Assembly: GCA_022036555.1 (NCBI GenBank) | Contig: CM039119.1 | Coordinates: forward strand, 42,225,318 to 42,289,317 | Reading direction: 5' to 3' | DNA from: Microstegium vimineum | Taxonomy: Eukaryota > Streptophyta > Magnoliopsida > Poales > Poaceae | DNA length: 64,000 nucleotides | In this document: piece after piece, positions 33,801-45,252 of the stretch | Numbering within the stretch: position 1 is the first letter of the stretch | Layout: each line of letters starts with the position of its first letter | Made by a program: the position numbers and the translations under genes | The notes under the pieces: model-generated | The model's database searches: none | What the model was told of the DNA's origin: nothing | The model's input: only the letters and a program-made list of their open reading frames with translations

Positions 33801-34432
33801 GCTAAGAGGCTGATCCCCTCGGGCGAAAGGGTAATCACGACTCAAGGGTAAAGTTGTACAAACTCTACAGAGTTCTAAAATCTATCATGATAGCCGTGCT
33901 CACGGACACAAGCGGTCTGGATCTTTCCAATTATATTACCTGTTTTTACAATAAAATGGAGATGATGATGAGATGGGATATTGATGTTACCTGCTTAATC
34001 ATGGGAATGGGTTTAAACCTATGTTTTTATATGTGATGTATTAATAAAACTTGACCAACTAAAAATGCTTATCGCTTAAACTTGAGTCAGCCTTTTGAGC
34101 TTGCATCCCCATAGTTATACTTGCTGAGCATGGTGAGCTGACGCTTGTTGCCATCACCTTTAAAAATCCCGGATGGGTACCAGATTGCAAGAGATGGAGA
34201 AGATAGGCTTGTGATCAACCGGTTAGTTGGTCCCTGTGGACTAGTCTTCACCCGAAGATCGGAGTTATCGTTCCGCTGTTTGCTGCTTAAGGTTATCCTT
34301 TATGACCTATGTGTTATATATTTTAGGTATTGTCTTTTGATATTACCTTGTTCTGTGGCTATATGTGAGATTTGACTTTCTGGGCTCACATATAGTGTAT
34401 ATCTGGTTTTGTCTATAAAACCGGGTGTTACA
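30810..34432 (+). mobile_element. Solo LTR SL2 of the same family as SL1
   Basis: The ends are perfect 10-bp inverted repeats, TGTAACACCC and GGGTGTTACA, flanked by GAAGT at 30805-30809 and 34433-34437. It interrupts the integrase core between GTKLL and YSTAYHPQ. Length is 3623 bp. A very GC-rich block (31090-32310) includes a run of 16 C at 31162-31177 and produces long spurious overlapping ORFs. The right part matches SL1 in inverted orientation. Confidence 0.88.
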
Positions 34433-34437
34433 GAAGT

Positions 34438-35084
34438 TTTGTACCTAGGGATTCATGGAAATGTCTCCAAAAGGCTGAGACAAACTGCGTTCCACGATCA
34501 GAAACAATGGTCTTGGGAATACCATGCAAGATCATGATTCTTGATTGATACAGTTTAGCGTAGGCAGACACCGAGTACTGCTTTTTCACTGGCAAGAAGT
34601 GAGCGAGTTTGGTAAGGCGATCAACAATGACCCAAATAGAGTTGTACCCTGGAGAGGTTCGAGGTAAACTCAGAACAAAGTCCATACTGATATCCTCCCA
34701 TTTCCAAGCTAGAACTGGTAAAGGTTGAAGCTGACCTCCCAGTTTCAAACGCACTGCTTACACTTTCTGACAAGTGTCGCACTTAGCCACATAGCCGGCT
34801 ATCTCAATCTTTATTTTTGTCCACCAGAACTTCCGCTTCAAATCCTAGTACATTTTGTTGCTTCCAGGATGGATGGATAATCGAGAAGTATGAGCTTCAT
34901 CAAGAATAGCTTGTCGTAACTCTGGAACTTTGGGTACCACAAGACGATCTTTGAACCAAAGCACATCGGCTTCATCTAACTTAAAGCAGGTAGGTGTTCC
35001 AGATTTAACCTTAGCTTTAAGATGTGCGATGCCTTTATTGGTTTTCTGAGCTGTTATGATTTGATCATGAATGCTGGGTTCCAC
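34438..35084 (-). pseudogene. Integrase N-terminal half (zinc finger and core)
   Basis: The frame includes ILDEAHTSRLSIHPGSNKMY, a zinc-finger end with CDTCQK, then WEDISMDFVLSLPRTSPGYN (first Asp), VDRLTKLAHFLPVKK and IVSDRGTQFVSAFW (second Asp). Stops occur after NKMY and after CQKV. The third catalytic residue lies in the segment at 30065-30804 across SL2. Confidence 0.85.
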
Positions 35085-35108
35085 CGAGATATTAGCTAGA
35101 CTGCCATG

Positions 35109-35774
35109 CTAAACCATAGATATGTCTAGCTTTTCTAACTCATAACAGAGCGTGGAATTCACCGTCTTTAGGCTCAGACAGTTACAACTACCCTTACGAC
35201 TTAAGGCATCAGCTACAACATTCGCTTTGCCTGGATGATAATGCACTTCAAGATCATAATCTTTAATAAGCTCTAACCATCTTCTTTGCCTCATATTCAA
35301 CTCAGACTGAGTGAATATATACTTTAAACTCTTATGATCAGTATAGATATGACAAAGGTTTCCTAGAAGATAATGTTGCAAAATCTTCAAAGCGTGGCCA
35401 ACTGCCGCTAATTCCAGATCATGAGTTGGATAGTTCTCTTCGTGTTTCTTCAACTGCCTCGAAGCATAAGCAATGACTCTTCCTTCTTGCATTAAGACAC
35501 ACCCGATACTGATACCGGACGCATCACAATATATATCGAAGGGCTTTTTAATATTAGGTTGAGTTAATATTGGAGCTATAGTCATTAACTTCTTAAAAGT
35601 ATGAAAAGCTTCTTTGCACTCATCAGACCACACGAACTTGGTCTGGTTCTTCAGTAGACTAGTAATGGGCTTCGAGACTCGAGAAAAGTCTGGAATAAAC
35701 CGACAATAATAACCAGCCATACCGAGGAAACTTCAAACTTGATGGACTGTTGTTGGTGGCTTCCAATCCAGTTC
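35109..35774 (-). pseudogene. RT C-terminal end and RNase H
   Basis: Signatures are FLGMAGYYCRFIPDFSRVSKP, FDIYCDASGISIGCVLMQEG, LELAAVGHALKILQHYL, YTDHKSLKYIFTQSEL and HPGKANVVADALSRKG, in the order found in chromodomain gypsy elements. The RT catalytic YxDD region is missing upstream because the interior is deleted. The RNase H Asp/Glu/Asp set is present. Stops near 35735 and a shift near the start make it inactive. Confidence 0.88.
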
Positions 35775-35846
35775 CTATGATAGACTGTAGCGAGGGATGC
35801 CCCGAGGTCCGAAAAACTTGTGAGCCGTGTGCTTAGTCCTGGCCAT
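35775..35846 (-). CDS. Short ORF at gag/pol deletion junction, N-terminus like histone H3 tail
   Basis: The ATG at 35846-35844 opens a 23-codon frame, MARTKHTAHKFFGPRG then IPRYSLS, ending in TAG. The first ten residues match the histone H3 start MARTKQTARK at eight positions. It lies about 325 bases after the primer site, where gag should start, and is followed directly by RT-end sequence. I take it as the gag N-terminus left by a large internal deletion. Whether the H3 likeness is a family trait or chance cannot be told from one copy. Confidence 0.45.
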   Translation of the reverse strand: MARTKHTAHKFFGPRGIPRYSLS

Positions 35847-36170
35847 CCTATAGACAAGATTTTAAAAGTGGCAAGTAAGTAACATAATAAGTTTAAGTTT
35901 GATTAAGAACAAAATTTTAAACCCATCCCAAGTTATATGATATGATGCATGATACGTCCCTATGAATACGATAATATTTACATAACATATATATATGGCA
36001 TATAAATAAACCATATTTATACCACTTAGCTTGATATTCCTAAAAACTACTCTCCTAACTTTAAATAAGAGAAGAGATAAGTCAAAGAAATTTTTAGACT
36101 CAAATCAAATTTTAATTTAAGATCCAAAACATTTTTGAAAGCTTTTACAACTGCAAGTTTGTAATAAGGG

Positions 36171-36184
36171 ATGCTCGGATACCA
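36171..36184 (-). promoter_or_regulatory. Primer-binding site of the chromodomain element
   Basis: On the minus strand TGGTATCCGAGCAT follows the LTR end TCTGTCACA after two to three bases. It resembles the initiator-Met tRNA site TGGTATCAGAGC with one change, which supports minus-strand orientation. Confidence 0.7.
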
Positions 36185-36186
36185 AC

Positions 36187-39100
36187 TGTGACAGAACCTC
36201 TTAAGACAGGGCCCACTTGCCAGGATTAATAGTCCATCCGACTTAATCCAAGACAAATGATCCAAGTCTTAATCAATCCGTCAGGTGTCGCCACTTTGCA
36301 GCGGGTCATCCACCTTTTCCGAATAGGATCATCCTCATCACAGACATTGCAGAAGTAATACAATAATTTAATTTACATCAAAGTAGCAGAAATTTGAAGT
36401 CATATTACAAACCATAGGTTTTTGAAACATAGCATAGTGTCATACGATATTATTACATCAAGCCAGTGATAGAGTTTAAACAAAGCAACCGAGGTACTCT
36501 TACCTAAGAGTCAAGCAAAGACAATTTATTCTTCATCTTCATCCACAGTGACAACGGTCAAGCAGCACGAGGCTACACAGACCGGGTTATGACCCTCATC
36601 TGCAACAGGGGTTAACAAACCCTAAGTACGGGAGTACTCAACAAGACTTATCCGATAAATGAAAATATTTGTTGGACAAAAGGTATGCAAGTCATAGGAT
36701 TCAAGGTGTGGTTTGCAAGAATCAAGTATTTTTCATAAATGAGCAATTATAAAAGAATTGAAATTCATTTACTTTGTTCATAAGATTACTCAAGTACCGA
36801 CCTAGATTTATGATCGATAACAAGGTAATAAACCATCTATGAAAGGAAACATCAAGTATCCAGTTTAAATATATTACTACGATGTGGTAGTCAGAGTCGT
36901 GTTTCCCCCAGACCCGAGGAACACGACGATTCGAATCGATGAAACCCAGCCGGGGCTTCCCTATCACACGCCATATACAACCCCGAAAGCACACATATGA
37001 CTACTTTTCCCTGGATCTTCCAGCCAAGACCGGGGTTCCGCCACCCGAGAGCACAGTACGCCTCCCTCCAGTTCCTCGAACTTGGAGGGTACACACTACT
37101 CTCGCCATCTCTCCACTCCCAGTGCGGGTTAACCGTTCTTAAGACTGGATTCGCCGGAGTCTAGCTTCCCCAAAGTATGTGCTAAGTACTCCAAAGTCAC
37201 GGCTCTTGGACAATCACACCGGACGGTTCCTAATGACACAGGCGGAGAGAACCCGCTCACCAGTCACCACTGGTGGCTCCCAAACACCGTGTCCGCCCGG
37301 TCCCGATTATTACTTCCAACAACAAGCCTTTCTCAAAAGAGCATAACCATTTGCCGAAGCAATACGCTATGTGTAAGTGACCGGAAATCACCTACTATAA
37401 AGTGCTAAGCATACTAAGCATTTTAGCAAAAGTTTGCATCTTTAAACAAATATCAAGGTAGAAGGTACAATTAACGTAAGGATAAGGCTATGCATCAAGT
37501 AGGAATTTAATAAAGTAGTACAATGCATTATAATAACCATAAGTGTATTTAAAACAATCATTTTAAATACAAGGAAAGGTTTGAATGCACCGGGGCTTGC
37601 CTTAGTTGGAGGGATACACAAGTTCGGGCTCAGAATCAACCAGAGAGAAAGTCCCTTCACTAGAGGGATTATCCAACCCAACCAATGAACAATCTACACG
37701 ATATAATGACATGCTTTGGTGATGCTTGAAATAATAGACATGATGCTTAACAAACATTCAAGCATGTACTTAAGAGGTAAAAAAACAGATTATTAACCTT
37801 GAGTACAACTTTCCTTCATGAAGGAAAGCAAAACTATAGCATAAAATAAGTTTAATTAAACCCTAATTAACTTGATTATCTAGGTTAATAATTACATCCA
37901 AAAGAACTGAGTAAACAACACTACATCATGCATGTCCATACTATGGTTGTCACTGGACAAATGACCATTAGCATCAACAACTCAAAATCACACAAATCCT
38001 AAAGGGATTAGGGTTTCTATTTAATTAATACCTAATTAACTAAATAACCATGTATAACGGTTCATTCAAAAATTTCCAAACTTTTTGTACAACAAGGTAT
38101 AAGTGTATAAAGTTTACACAAAAATTTTCATAATTTTTGGAGCAACATATAGAGCATGAAAAATCATGGAAAAGTCATTTTTCAATTACTTTGAGCATTT
38201 TTAAAGAATTAAAAATGTACTGAAAAAACATATGTTATATTTTTCTTAAATACTACACATCACAGAGAGCATACACAATTTTTTTTCAGAATTTATACAT
38301 GCACAGAAATAAATATATGAAAATAACAAAAAGCATTACTGTGCAAAACAGGAAAATAGAAAAACCCTTCGTTGCTTTCACTGACGTCTGGGTCCCGCAC
38401 GTTAGTGAGCCAGAGGCAGAGCAGCGGCGCCGGTGACCAAGAAACACGGCGGTGCGTCGCCGGTGCTGACCAAACCGAGCAACCGACTCCTGCACTGAAC
38501 TCTACACCTCACCCTGAACCCAATGAGGTAAGACATGGTCGGTTCTATCCCTCGCAACACCCTCGCCAGCGACAACAGCGGCGACTCGAGCGCGGCCGCG
38601 CGTATGCCGGCACGCACAGGTCAAACCAGGCTCAACCAAGCACCGTAACGAACTCAGGAAGACAACGCGGACACAACGCACCAAGAAAACGAGACAAAAG
38701 CTTAACGAAACGACCTCGCCGTCAGCCATGGCAGATGGCCGAGATCCGCGCGACGTGCGCCAGCCAAAACATGCACGCGCTCGAACAACCAACACCACGA
38801 CTGGACTCACGATGGCTAGGTGAAGCTAGCGCATGACTCAGACAAGAAAAAGATGGGCCAACGCGTCCTACCGACGAGCACGCCATCGCGATGACCATGA
38901 ACCGCGGCGGCGCGTCGTGGACACAGCTCAATGGCTCGATTCAAGAACAACCAAGCGCGTGGAGGGTTCGAGGAGCTCACCCTGGTTACGACGCTCGCGC
39001 ATGCTTGACCGGAGATGAAGGAGAGGACGCTGGCGACGAAGACCGCGTCGGCGGAAAAAGGTGAACGGCGGCGCAACGGACGTTCCCGGAGCTGCAGACC

Positions 39101-40128
39101 ACCAGAAGCAAAACGGCGAGGCACACGAGGATTAGTGATGAGAGAAGAAGATGAAACAAGAAAGAAAGTGACAATGCGGCTCCTGTGTGGCCGGTGCGAC
39201 AGCGGACCAGAGCGACAGCGCTCTCGCTGGAGCCGAGGAAGACGAGGTTGCGCCGGGCAAACGAAGGCTCGGCGGCTTCAACCAACTCGCGCGGGGGGTG
39301 CGCGAGGTCAAGGCGAAGGCAAAGGAAGTGGATTGGGGACTTGAGAGTGGCAGGTTGACGCGCACGAGCTCGTCGACGTCGATGGAGTGCTCGGCGGAGC
39401 AGAGCAGAGCTGCGCGTGTCGTGGAAAGAGGAGAAGGAGAGCTCGTTGTGCCGTTTTGAAGAGCGGGGAGTGTGCGCGACGATGCCACACACACGATGGG
39501 ACGTTCGTCGACGCCAGGAGGTGTGTGGTGAGCTCGGCAGGTGGCCGGCCAGGTGTCGGCGCCATGAACCAGCTCGACATGCAGGTGTTCGACGAAATGT
39601 CTGAACTGCCCCTGAGACCATTTTTCAAATTTCTCAAGCTTCCAAGGGTTTTCATGAAAAACTTTGAATACCAAAGTTGCTCAAAATTTCATGATCTACA
39701 ACTTTGTCAACAGGCACTTTTTCATATTTGTCCTAGAATGAAAAATGCATTTTTGAAATTTTAAAACCTCTTTTAAAAGAATTAGCCCCTTTTCAAATAC
39801 TCAAGAAATTTGAATAAAACTTGAAAAACTCAAAACAACAGTTTTGCAATTGAAACAGAGCTCTACAACTTTTGCTTTAACAACCGTATGAAAATTCTTT
39901 TTAGATTTTGAAAACCATGTTTAGGGTTTGATCCACCCCCTCTGGAAATTAAGGTTTGGAAAAGAATTTGAAATCACAGCAAGCATTCACACAATTGAGC
40001 CAAACACAAACAAGTAAACTCATTTTAGTTCAATACATAGCAAGGTTCTCAAACAAGTGAATGATGCTTTGTGCATATGATGACATGATCAAGTTTTAAT
40101 TAAGCTCTTAAACACCAGGGGTGTTAGA
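36187..40128 (-). repeat. 5' LTR of the chromodomain element (3.9 kb)
   Basis: Full-length LTR partner of 28843-29876. It contains a GC-rich promoter-like block (38360-39620) that creates many overlapping ORFs on both strands; none resembles a known protein. Its gene-start end on the plus strand is AGGGGTGTTAGA, followed by GATAC. Confidence 0.87.
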
Positions 40129-42360
40129 GATACTTCACAAGGGATGTGAGCCTCCAGTGGATCCAACAAGCCCCACTACAATTGAGCTTTGCTGCATACA
40201 ACTCAATGCTCAAGCTACTAGTGTCTTGCTAAGTGCACTAGATGGTGATGAGTACAACAAGGTGATGGGCTTGGAGGTTGCCAAGGAAATTTGGGACACT
40301 TTGCACCTTGCACATGAGGGTGTAAGCAAAGTGAGGTAGTCCAAGATAGATCTTTTAATGGCCAAGCTCAACTGGTTTGTGATCAATGAAGGTGAAGGGC
40401 CACAAGAGATTTTGATAGACTAATGGTAATAGTTGGCAAGATTAGAGGCCTTGGTAGTGAAGAATTCAATGATCACAAGGTTGTCAAGATTATGCTTAAA
40501 GCTTATTCGCCAAGGAATGAGACCGTTGTGACTTTGATTAGAGACAAGAAGAAGTTTGAGTACTTGACACCAAGTGATGTGCTTGGAAGAATCATGATCT
40601 TTGATTTGCAAAGAGAAGAAGCACTTGAAAGGAAGAAGCTTGGTTAGTTGCAAGCAAGGATGGAAGGGATGAAGATCGAGGATGTAGCTCTCAAAGCCAA
40701 CAAGAGCAACAAGAGATCAGCCCCTAGCTATCCCAAAAATAGCAAGCAAGCTTCATCAAGTAAAGCTCAATCAACCAAAGCTATCAAGCATGAACTCGAA
40801 GCCTCAACATCAAGTGATGGTGATAGTGATGGTGAGCAGTTTGAGAAGATAGATGGCATGGCTCTATTCATGAGAAGATTCAACAAGGGCCTAAAGAAGA
40901 ATGGGTACAAGCTCATGAAGGGAAGGTTCCCAAACAAGAAATCAAGAACTTGCTACAATTGTGGTAGCACCGAGCATTTCATAGCCTATTGCCCAAATGA
41001 GAAGGCAGACAACAAGTTTGGCAAAGGCAAGAGAGAAGACAAGGGTGACCACAAGAAGAGCAACAGATATGTGGGTGAAGCACACATTGGGCATGAATGA
41101 GACTCAACGGTAGAGAGCTCAAGTGAAGGATGATGAGATTGCAACCATTGGTATTCACAAGAGATCCACCTCACCCAAGCTCTTACACAACATGTCCGAT
41201 GATGATGATTGCTCCCCTCACATTTGTCTCATGGCAAAGGGTGAGAAGGTACAGTCCAAATCGAAACCCAAAACTCCTTCCCCCAATGACATCTCTAGTA
41301 GTGATTCTAGTGATTACTCTAGTGATGATGATTCTAGTGATGAAGAAATTGATAATATAACTAAAAATTTGGATAATAAGACCAAACTCTTCATTGCTAA
41401 TCTAATGGAAGAGTTAGAGGCAACCAAAGCTGAGCTAGCATCTAGAGAAAAGACTCTTATCAAACAAGAGGATCTTTATATTGCTAGCAAGGAAGCTCTT
41501 GCATTAGAGAGGAGTGAGGTGAGCTCTTTGACCAAGGCCTTGGCCAAGGAACAAGAATCTCATGCTCTCACTAGGAAGGATTATAGTGATCTCAAGCAAA
41601 AGCATTGTGCCTTAGTTGAAAAGCATCAAGAGCTTGAGGCACAATACAACCTTCTTTGGGAGGGTAACTCACATCTCCCCAAAGCAAATGATGCCTTTTC
41701 TCCTTCCACTAGTCAAGGTTGTGGAAAATGCTATAACTTGGATTTAAATGTTTATTCCACTAACCTTGCCAACATGGAGGCCAAGAAGAAAGAAATAGCA
41801 AGGCTCAACAATGCCATCTCAGTTGTAAGTGCTCATAACAAGGACAAAGTTAAGCCAAAGAAAGTCCAATACAAAGATGGAAGGCATCCATCTATCAAGG
41901 ATGGGCTTGGGCACACACTAGGTGGAAAGACCAATGGTAGGAAGATAGTGAAAGGCATTGAGTGTGTCAAGTTTGAGAAGAAGGGACACATTGGTGCAGA
42001 TAAGCCTGCACAGACCGTGGTAGTACCGCACTCTAGAGCGCAGTGCCGCGCCAAACTAAAGGGAAGGCTACCAATGTTGGACCTGATCAATCTAAAGCCC
42101 ATGCCAAGAGGGTGCCCAGGCAAAAGCAGGTTTCACAGAAGCCAAAGGAATCAATGTGGGTGGCCAAAAAGAAGTATGCTTACCAACCAAAGGCAAGGTC
42201 ACCCCAATGAAGCTTATCCTCATGCTATGTGCTGAAATGCAATGACCGTGGTAAAGTCATTGCAGATTTTGTAGGAGATGAGAAACATGATAAGAGAAGC
42301 ATGAATGTTTGGGTTCCTAAGATAGTTGTCACTAACATGTAAGGCTCCAAGAACAATTGG
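40129..42360 (+). pseudogene. Copia gag body with CCHC zinc knuckle and coiled coil
   Basis: Continues the fragment at 28692-28842: LHKGCEPPVDPTSPTTIELC, ALDGDEYNKVMGLEVAKEIW, then after a shift LGSEEFNDHKVVKIMLKAYS and ALERKKLG. The zinc knuckle CYNCGSTEHFIAYC (about 40948-40990) fits CX2CX4HX4C. The following frame (41123-42235) has an acidic, Ser-rich stretch (SSSDSSDYSSDDDSSDEE) and a long coiled-coil region (LMEELEATKAELASREKTL and on), as in SIRE-type gag. Stops at 40337, 40645 and 41098 and at least two shifts disable it. Gag would package the RNA. Confidence 0.88.
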
Positions 42361-42396
42361 GGACCTAAATCTAGGAACTAATTTCTTTTATAGGCA

Positions 42397-43345
42397 TACT
42401 CCTCCAGTGGATCAAGTTGGGTGCTTGATAGTGGATGTACAAATCATATGACCGGAGAGAAGAGTATGTTGTCATCATATTCCCCAACTTCAAACTCAAG
42501 TGAGAATATCATCTTTGGTGACAACTCAAAAGGGGAAGTGATTGGTCTTGGTAATGTTGCTATAACTCTTGATCATTCAATCTCAAATGTATTACATGTG
42601 AATTCGTTAAGTTACAATTTGCTGCCGTTTCTCAATTCTGTGAGATGGGTTGCAATTGTCTCTTTACGGATAAGGGTGTGGAAGTCCTTAAGAGGGAGGA
42701 TTCCTCTATTGTCTTTACAGGTCGTTTGAAGGGCAAGCTTTACCTAGTTGATTTCAATAAAAGTAAAGCTAAGCTTGAGACTTGTCTAGTGGAAAAATCT
42801 AGTATGGGTTGATTATGGCATCATCGACTAGCTCATGTTGTGATGAGGAACTTGGCCAAACTCATAAAGGATGAACACATTCTTGGACTAACAAATGTTC
42901 ATTTTGAGAAAGATAGAATTTGCAGTGCCTGTCAAGCCGGAAAGTAAGTAGGTGCACCTCACCCACCAAAAAGTATTGTCCCCACCAAGCAACCTTTGGA
43001 GTTGATTCACATGGATCTCTTTGGACCGGTGGCCTACCTTAGCATCAGCGGTAACAAATATGGTTTAGTTATTGTTGATGATTTTACTCGTTTCACTTGG
43101 GTGTTCTTCATGTATGATAAGGCACAAGTGCAAGAAGGTGAAGACCTTCATTAGAAGAGCACAAAGGGAATTCGGGTTTCCAATCAAAAAAGTTCATAGT
43201 GACAATGGAACCAAATTTTGGAACACTCAAGTGGAATTTCTTTATGATGAGGGCATCAAGCATGAGTTTTTAGTTCCATACAACCCTCAACAAAATGGTG
43301 TAGTAGATAGGAAGAACCGGACTCATTGACATGGCAAGGACAATG
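42397..43345 (+). pseudogene. Copia protease and integrase N-terminal half
   Basis: Protease: WVLDSGCTNHMTGEKSML with the catalytic DSG at 42427-42435 and NIIFGDNSKGEVIGLG. Integrase zinc finger: WHHRLAHVVMRNL...CSACQAGK. Core: ELIHMDLFGPV (Asp), VDDFTRFTWVFFM and VHSDNGTKFWN (Asp), then NGVVDRKNRT at 43294-43320. There the catalytic Glu of VERKNR is replaced by Asp (GAT at 43306). Stops occur after MG (about 42811) and in QAGK-stop (42944). Frameshifts lie near 42640 and 43130. The target duplication CAATG ends the block. Confidence 0.87.
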
Positions 43346-44582
43346 TCTTGCGGTCGTTAATGTCGGATCAATTATATATAAAATAATAGAAACATAGGGG
43401 TCATCTAACAAATTCCATGAGTTTTGGTATTCTATTATTTTTTAGGGACTATTCTAGAAAAGCGTAACAAGGAAAGCAAATCAGAATAAATATAGGAATA
43501 AATCCACGGAGATATGATTACCAATTTACTCAAGAATGATCCAGAAGACACCAGAGCAAAGCAGGACACGAGAGGCCACCAGGTGGGGCCGGTCGGCCCC
43601 ACCCCATGCCGGCCGGCTTGGCCCTAGGCCCACTCGGCGCCACCTTTTGGAAGCTTCCTCCACCGCCTCCAAGGATTGATCTTGGCCCTATATTAATTCT
43701 GTTTGATCCAAGGGCTACGGTTGATCCCACCGGGCTATAAATAGAGGGGCAGACCCCCCCTCTCTAGGCACCATTATCTACCTATAGAGCAAAAGCTATG
43801 GTTTCAATTCTCCATCCAAGTAGAGTAGATGTCCCTCTAGTTGTCTAGATCTAGTTCTTCTAGTTCTAGTTCATCTAGTTGTAATTAGAGGTGAGAGAGA
43901 AGAGGAGAGAGCAAGGAGGAGCCAGATCTGTCAGATCTTCCTCAACATCTGGTTCGGAGCAATCTCCAGGTTCTTCATTTATTATTTCTAAGTATCTTAT
44001 TTTAGTTCTTACTTTATTCTATTTACGGGATCTCCGCTCGTATTGAGTGCTCTAGTTTTCGATCGGGACTAGAGTAGTAAGCGATAGTGTAGACGTGGTG
44101 TCTAGACTAGAGTTTACTTGAGTTTGCGCCCAATCCCACGGATAGTTGTGGTAGCCCCAGAGGTGACAGCTCTGTAAGGCCTTTGTAGTCCACCACGTTC
44201 GGGTTGGTGTTTCGTAGAGCTGTTGGCAGCCTCTCCCGACTACCTTTTTCCCAGTTTTTATCGAGAGTCGGGAAGGTACTATTGCTTCAAAGTAGGTAGA
44301 GTATCATGGGCCTTTAACTAGATAAAACCTCTTAGAAAACTCTAAAATCTCTCTACCTATTTATCTTATCTACCCTTAAAATAATATATCTTACCAATTA
44401 AAATAATATATATCTTCCCCATTAATTTATCTTATCTATCCTTGGATGATCTTCTTTTGTTTCTAGTACACTTCGCGTTCCTCGTGGAAATCGATACCCT
44501 TTTGGAATACTCCTGGGTGAAAGCTATATAGCGGTATCCGTGCGCTTGCGGATTTATCTGTGTGCGTTAAAAAATACCAACA
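43346..44582 (+). mobile_element. Athila-type solo LTR in copia integrase
   Basis: CAATG is duplicated at 43341-43345 and 44583-44587; removing the insertion restores ARTMLDEYKTSD. The end AAAATACCAACA and the phrase GTATCCGTGCGCTTGCGGAT are shared with Athila1 and Athila2 LTRs. The start TCTTGCGGTCGTTAATG corresponds to TGTTGACGGTC with a mutated second base. A TATA box (GGCTATAAATAGAGG, about 43732) and leader are present; no internal region remains. Confidence 0.87.
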
Positions 44583-45252
44583 CAATGCTAGATGAGTACA
44601 AGACTTCGGATATCTTTTGGGCCGAAGCTGTCAACACCGCTTGCCATGCAATCAACCGCCTCTACTTACATAAGATCTTGAAGAAAACTTCCTATGAGCT
44701 GCTAACCACTAACAAACCAAAGGTGTCTTACTTTAAAGTTTTTTGGTGCAAGTGTTTCATACTTAACAAGAAACCCAAAACCTCTAAGTTTGCACCTAAA
44801 GTTGATGAAGGTTTTCTTCTTTGTTATGGATCAAATGAGCATGCCAACCGTGTATTCAACAAGACCTTAGGGAAAATTGAGATCGTGGTAGACGTGACAT
44901 TTGATGAATCTAATGGCTCTCAAGTAGAGCAAATTGATGTAAGTGTTGTAGGTAATGAGGAACCACCATGTGAAGCAATCAAGCAAATGGCCATTGGTGA
45001 CATAAGACCACAACAAGGCAAAGCCACAGAGGTGGAACCCCAAACAGCTGAAGCTACTGCCCCAAGACCTGCAGAAGAAGGAGCAGTAGTGCCGGACCCC
45101 GACACTGTCGAGCCTGACAGCAACACTTCCGCTCCCCATCCAGTTGCAAAGCAAGCAACACACCAATACAACCAACAAACCTACAACCAATATTTGAAGA
45201 ATATGAGTATGACAACCAAGCAGACCAGCAAGAAGCCACAGAATACTCAAGA
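44583..45252 (+). pseudogene. Copia integrase C-terminal half and linker to RT
   Basis: The frame reads MLDEYKTSDIFWAEAVNTAC, INRLYLHKILKKTSYELL, KVSYFKVFWCKCFILNKK and FLLCYGSNEHANRVFNKTLG, the usual copia integrase tail (the GKxPNVSYLRVFGC-like block is recognisable). A Thr/Pro/Glu-rich linker follows with two GTGCCG words. A shift near 45150 moves the reading into the RT frame. Confidence 0.87.

Larger units (their letters stand above)
28843..40128 (-). mobile_element. Chromodomain Ty3/gypsy (Tekay/Del-like) element
   Basis: GATAC is duplicated at 28838-28842 and 40129-40133. LTRs lie at 28843-29876 and 36187-40128. On the minus strand the order is 5' LTR, primer site, a short residual gag start, RT end/RNase H, integrase with chromodomain, polypurine tract and 3' LTR. 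Gag, protease and most of RT are missing from the interior. A solo LTR (SL2) splits the integrase. LTR ends are TGTAACACCC...GGTTCTGTCACA; the right-hand copy ends TTAGA rather than TTACA, a single substitution. Confidence 0.88.

Noticed and set aside
36171..36184. Possible tRNA gene
   Set aside because: Only the short primer-binding complement to initiator tRNA is present; no cloverleaf. No tRNA gene was found elsewhere.
38372..39764. ORFs of 100-211 aa on both strands in the right LTR of the chromodomain element
   Set aside because: Same GC-rich composition effect; the frames conflict and none matches a known protein.
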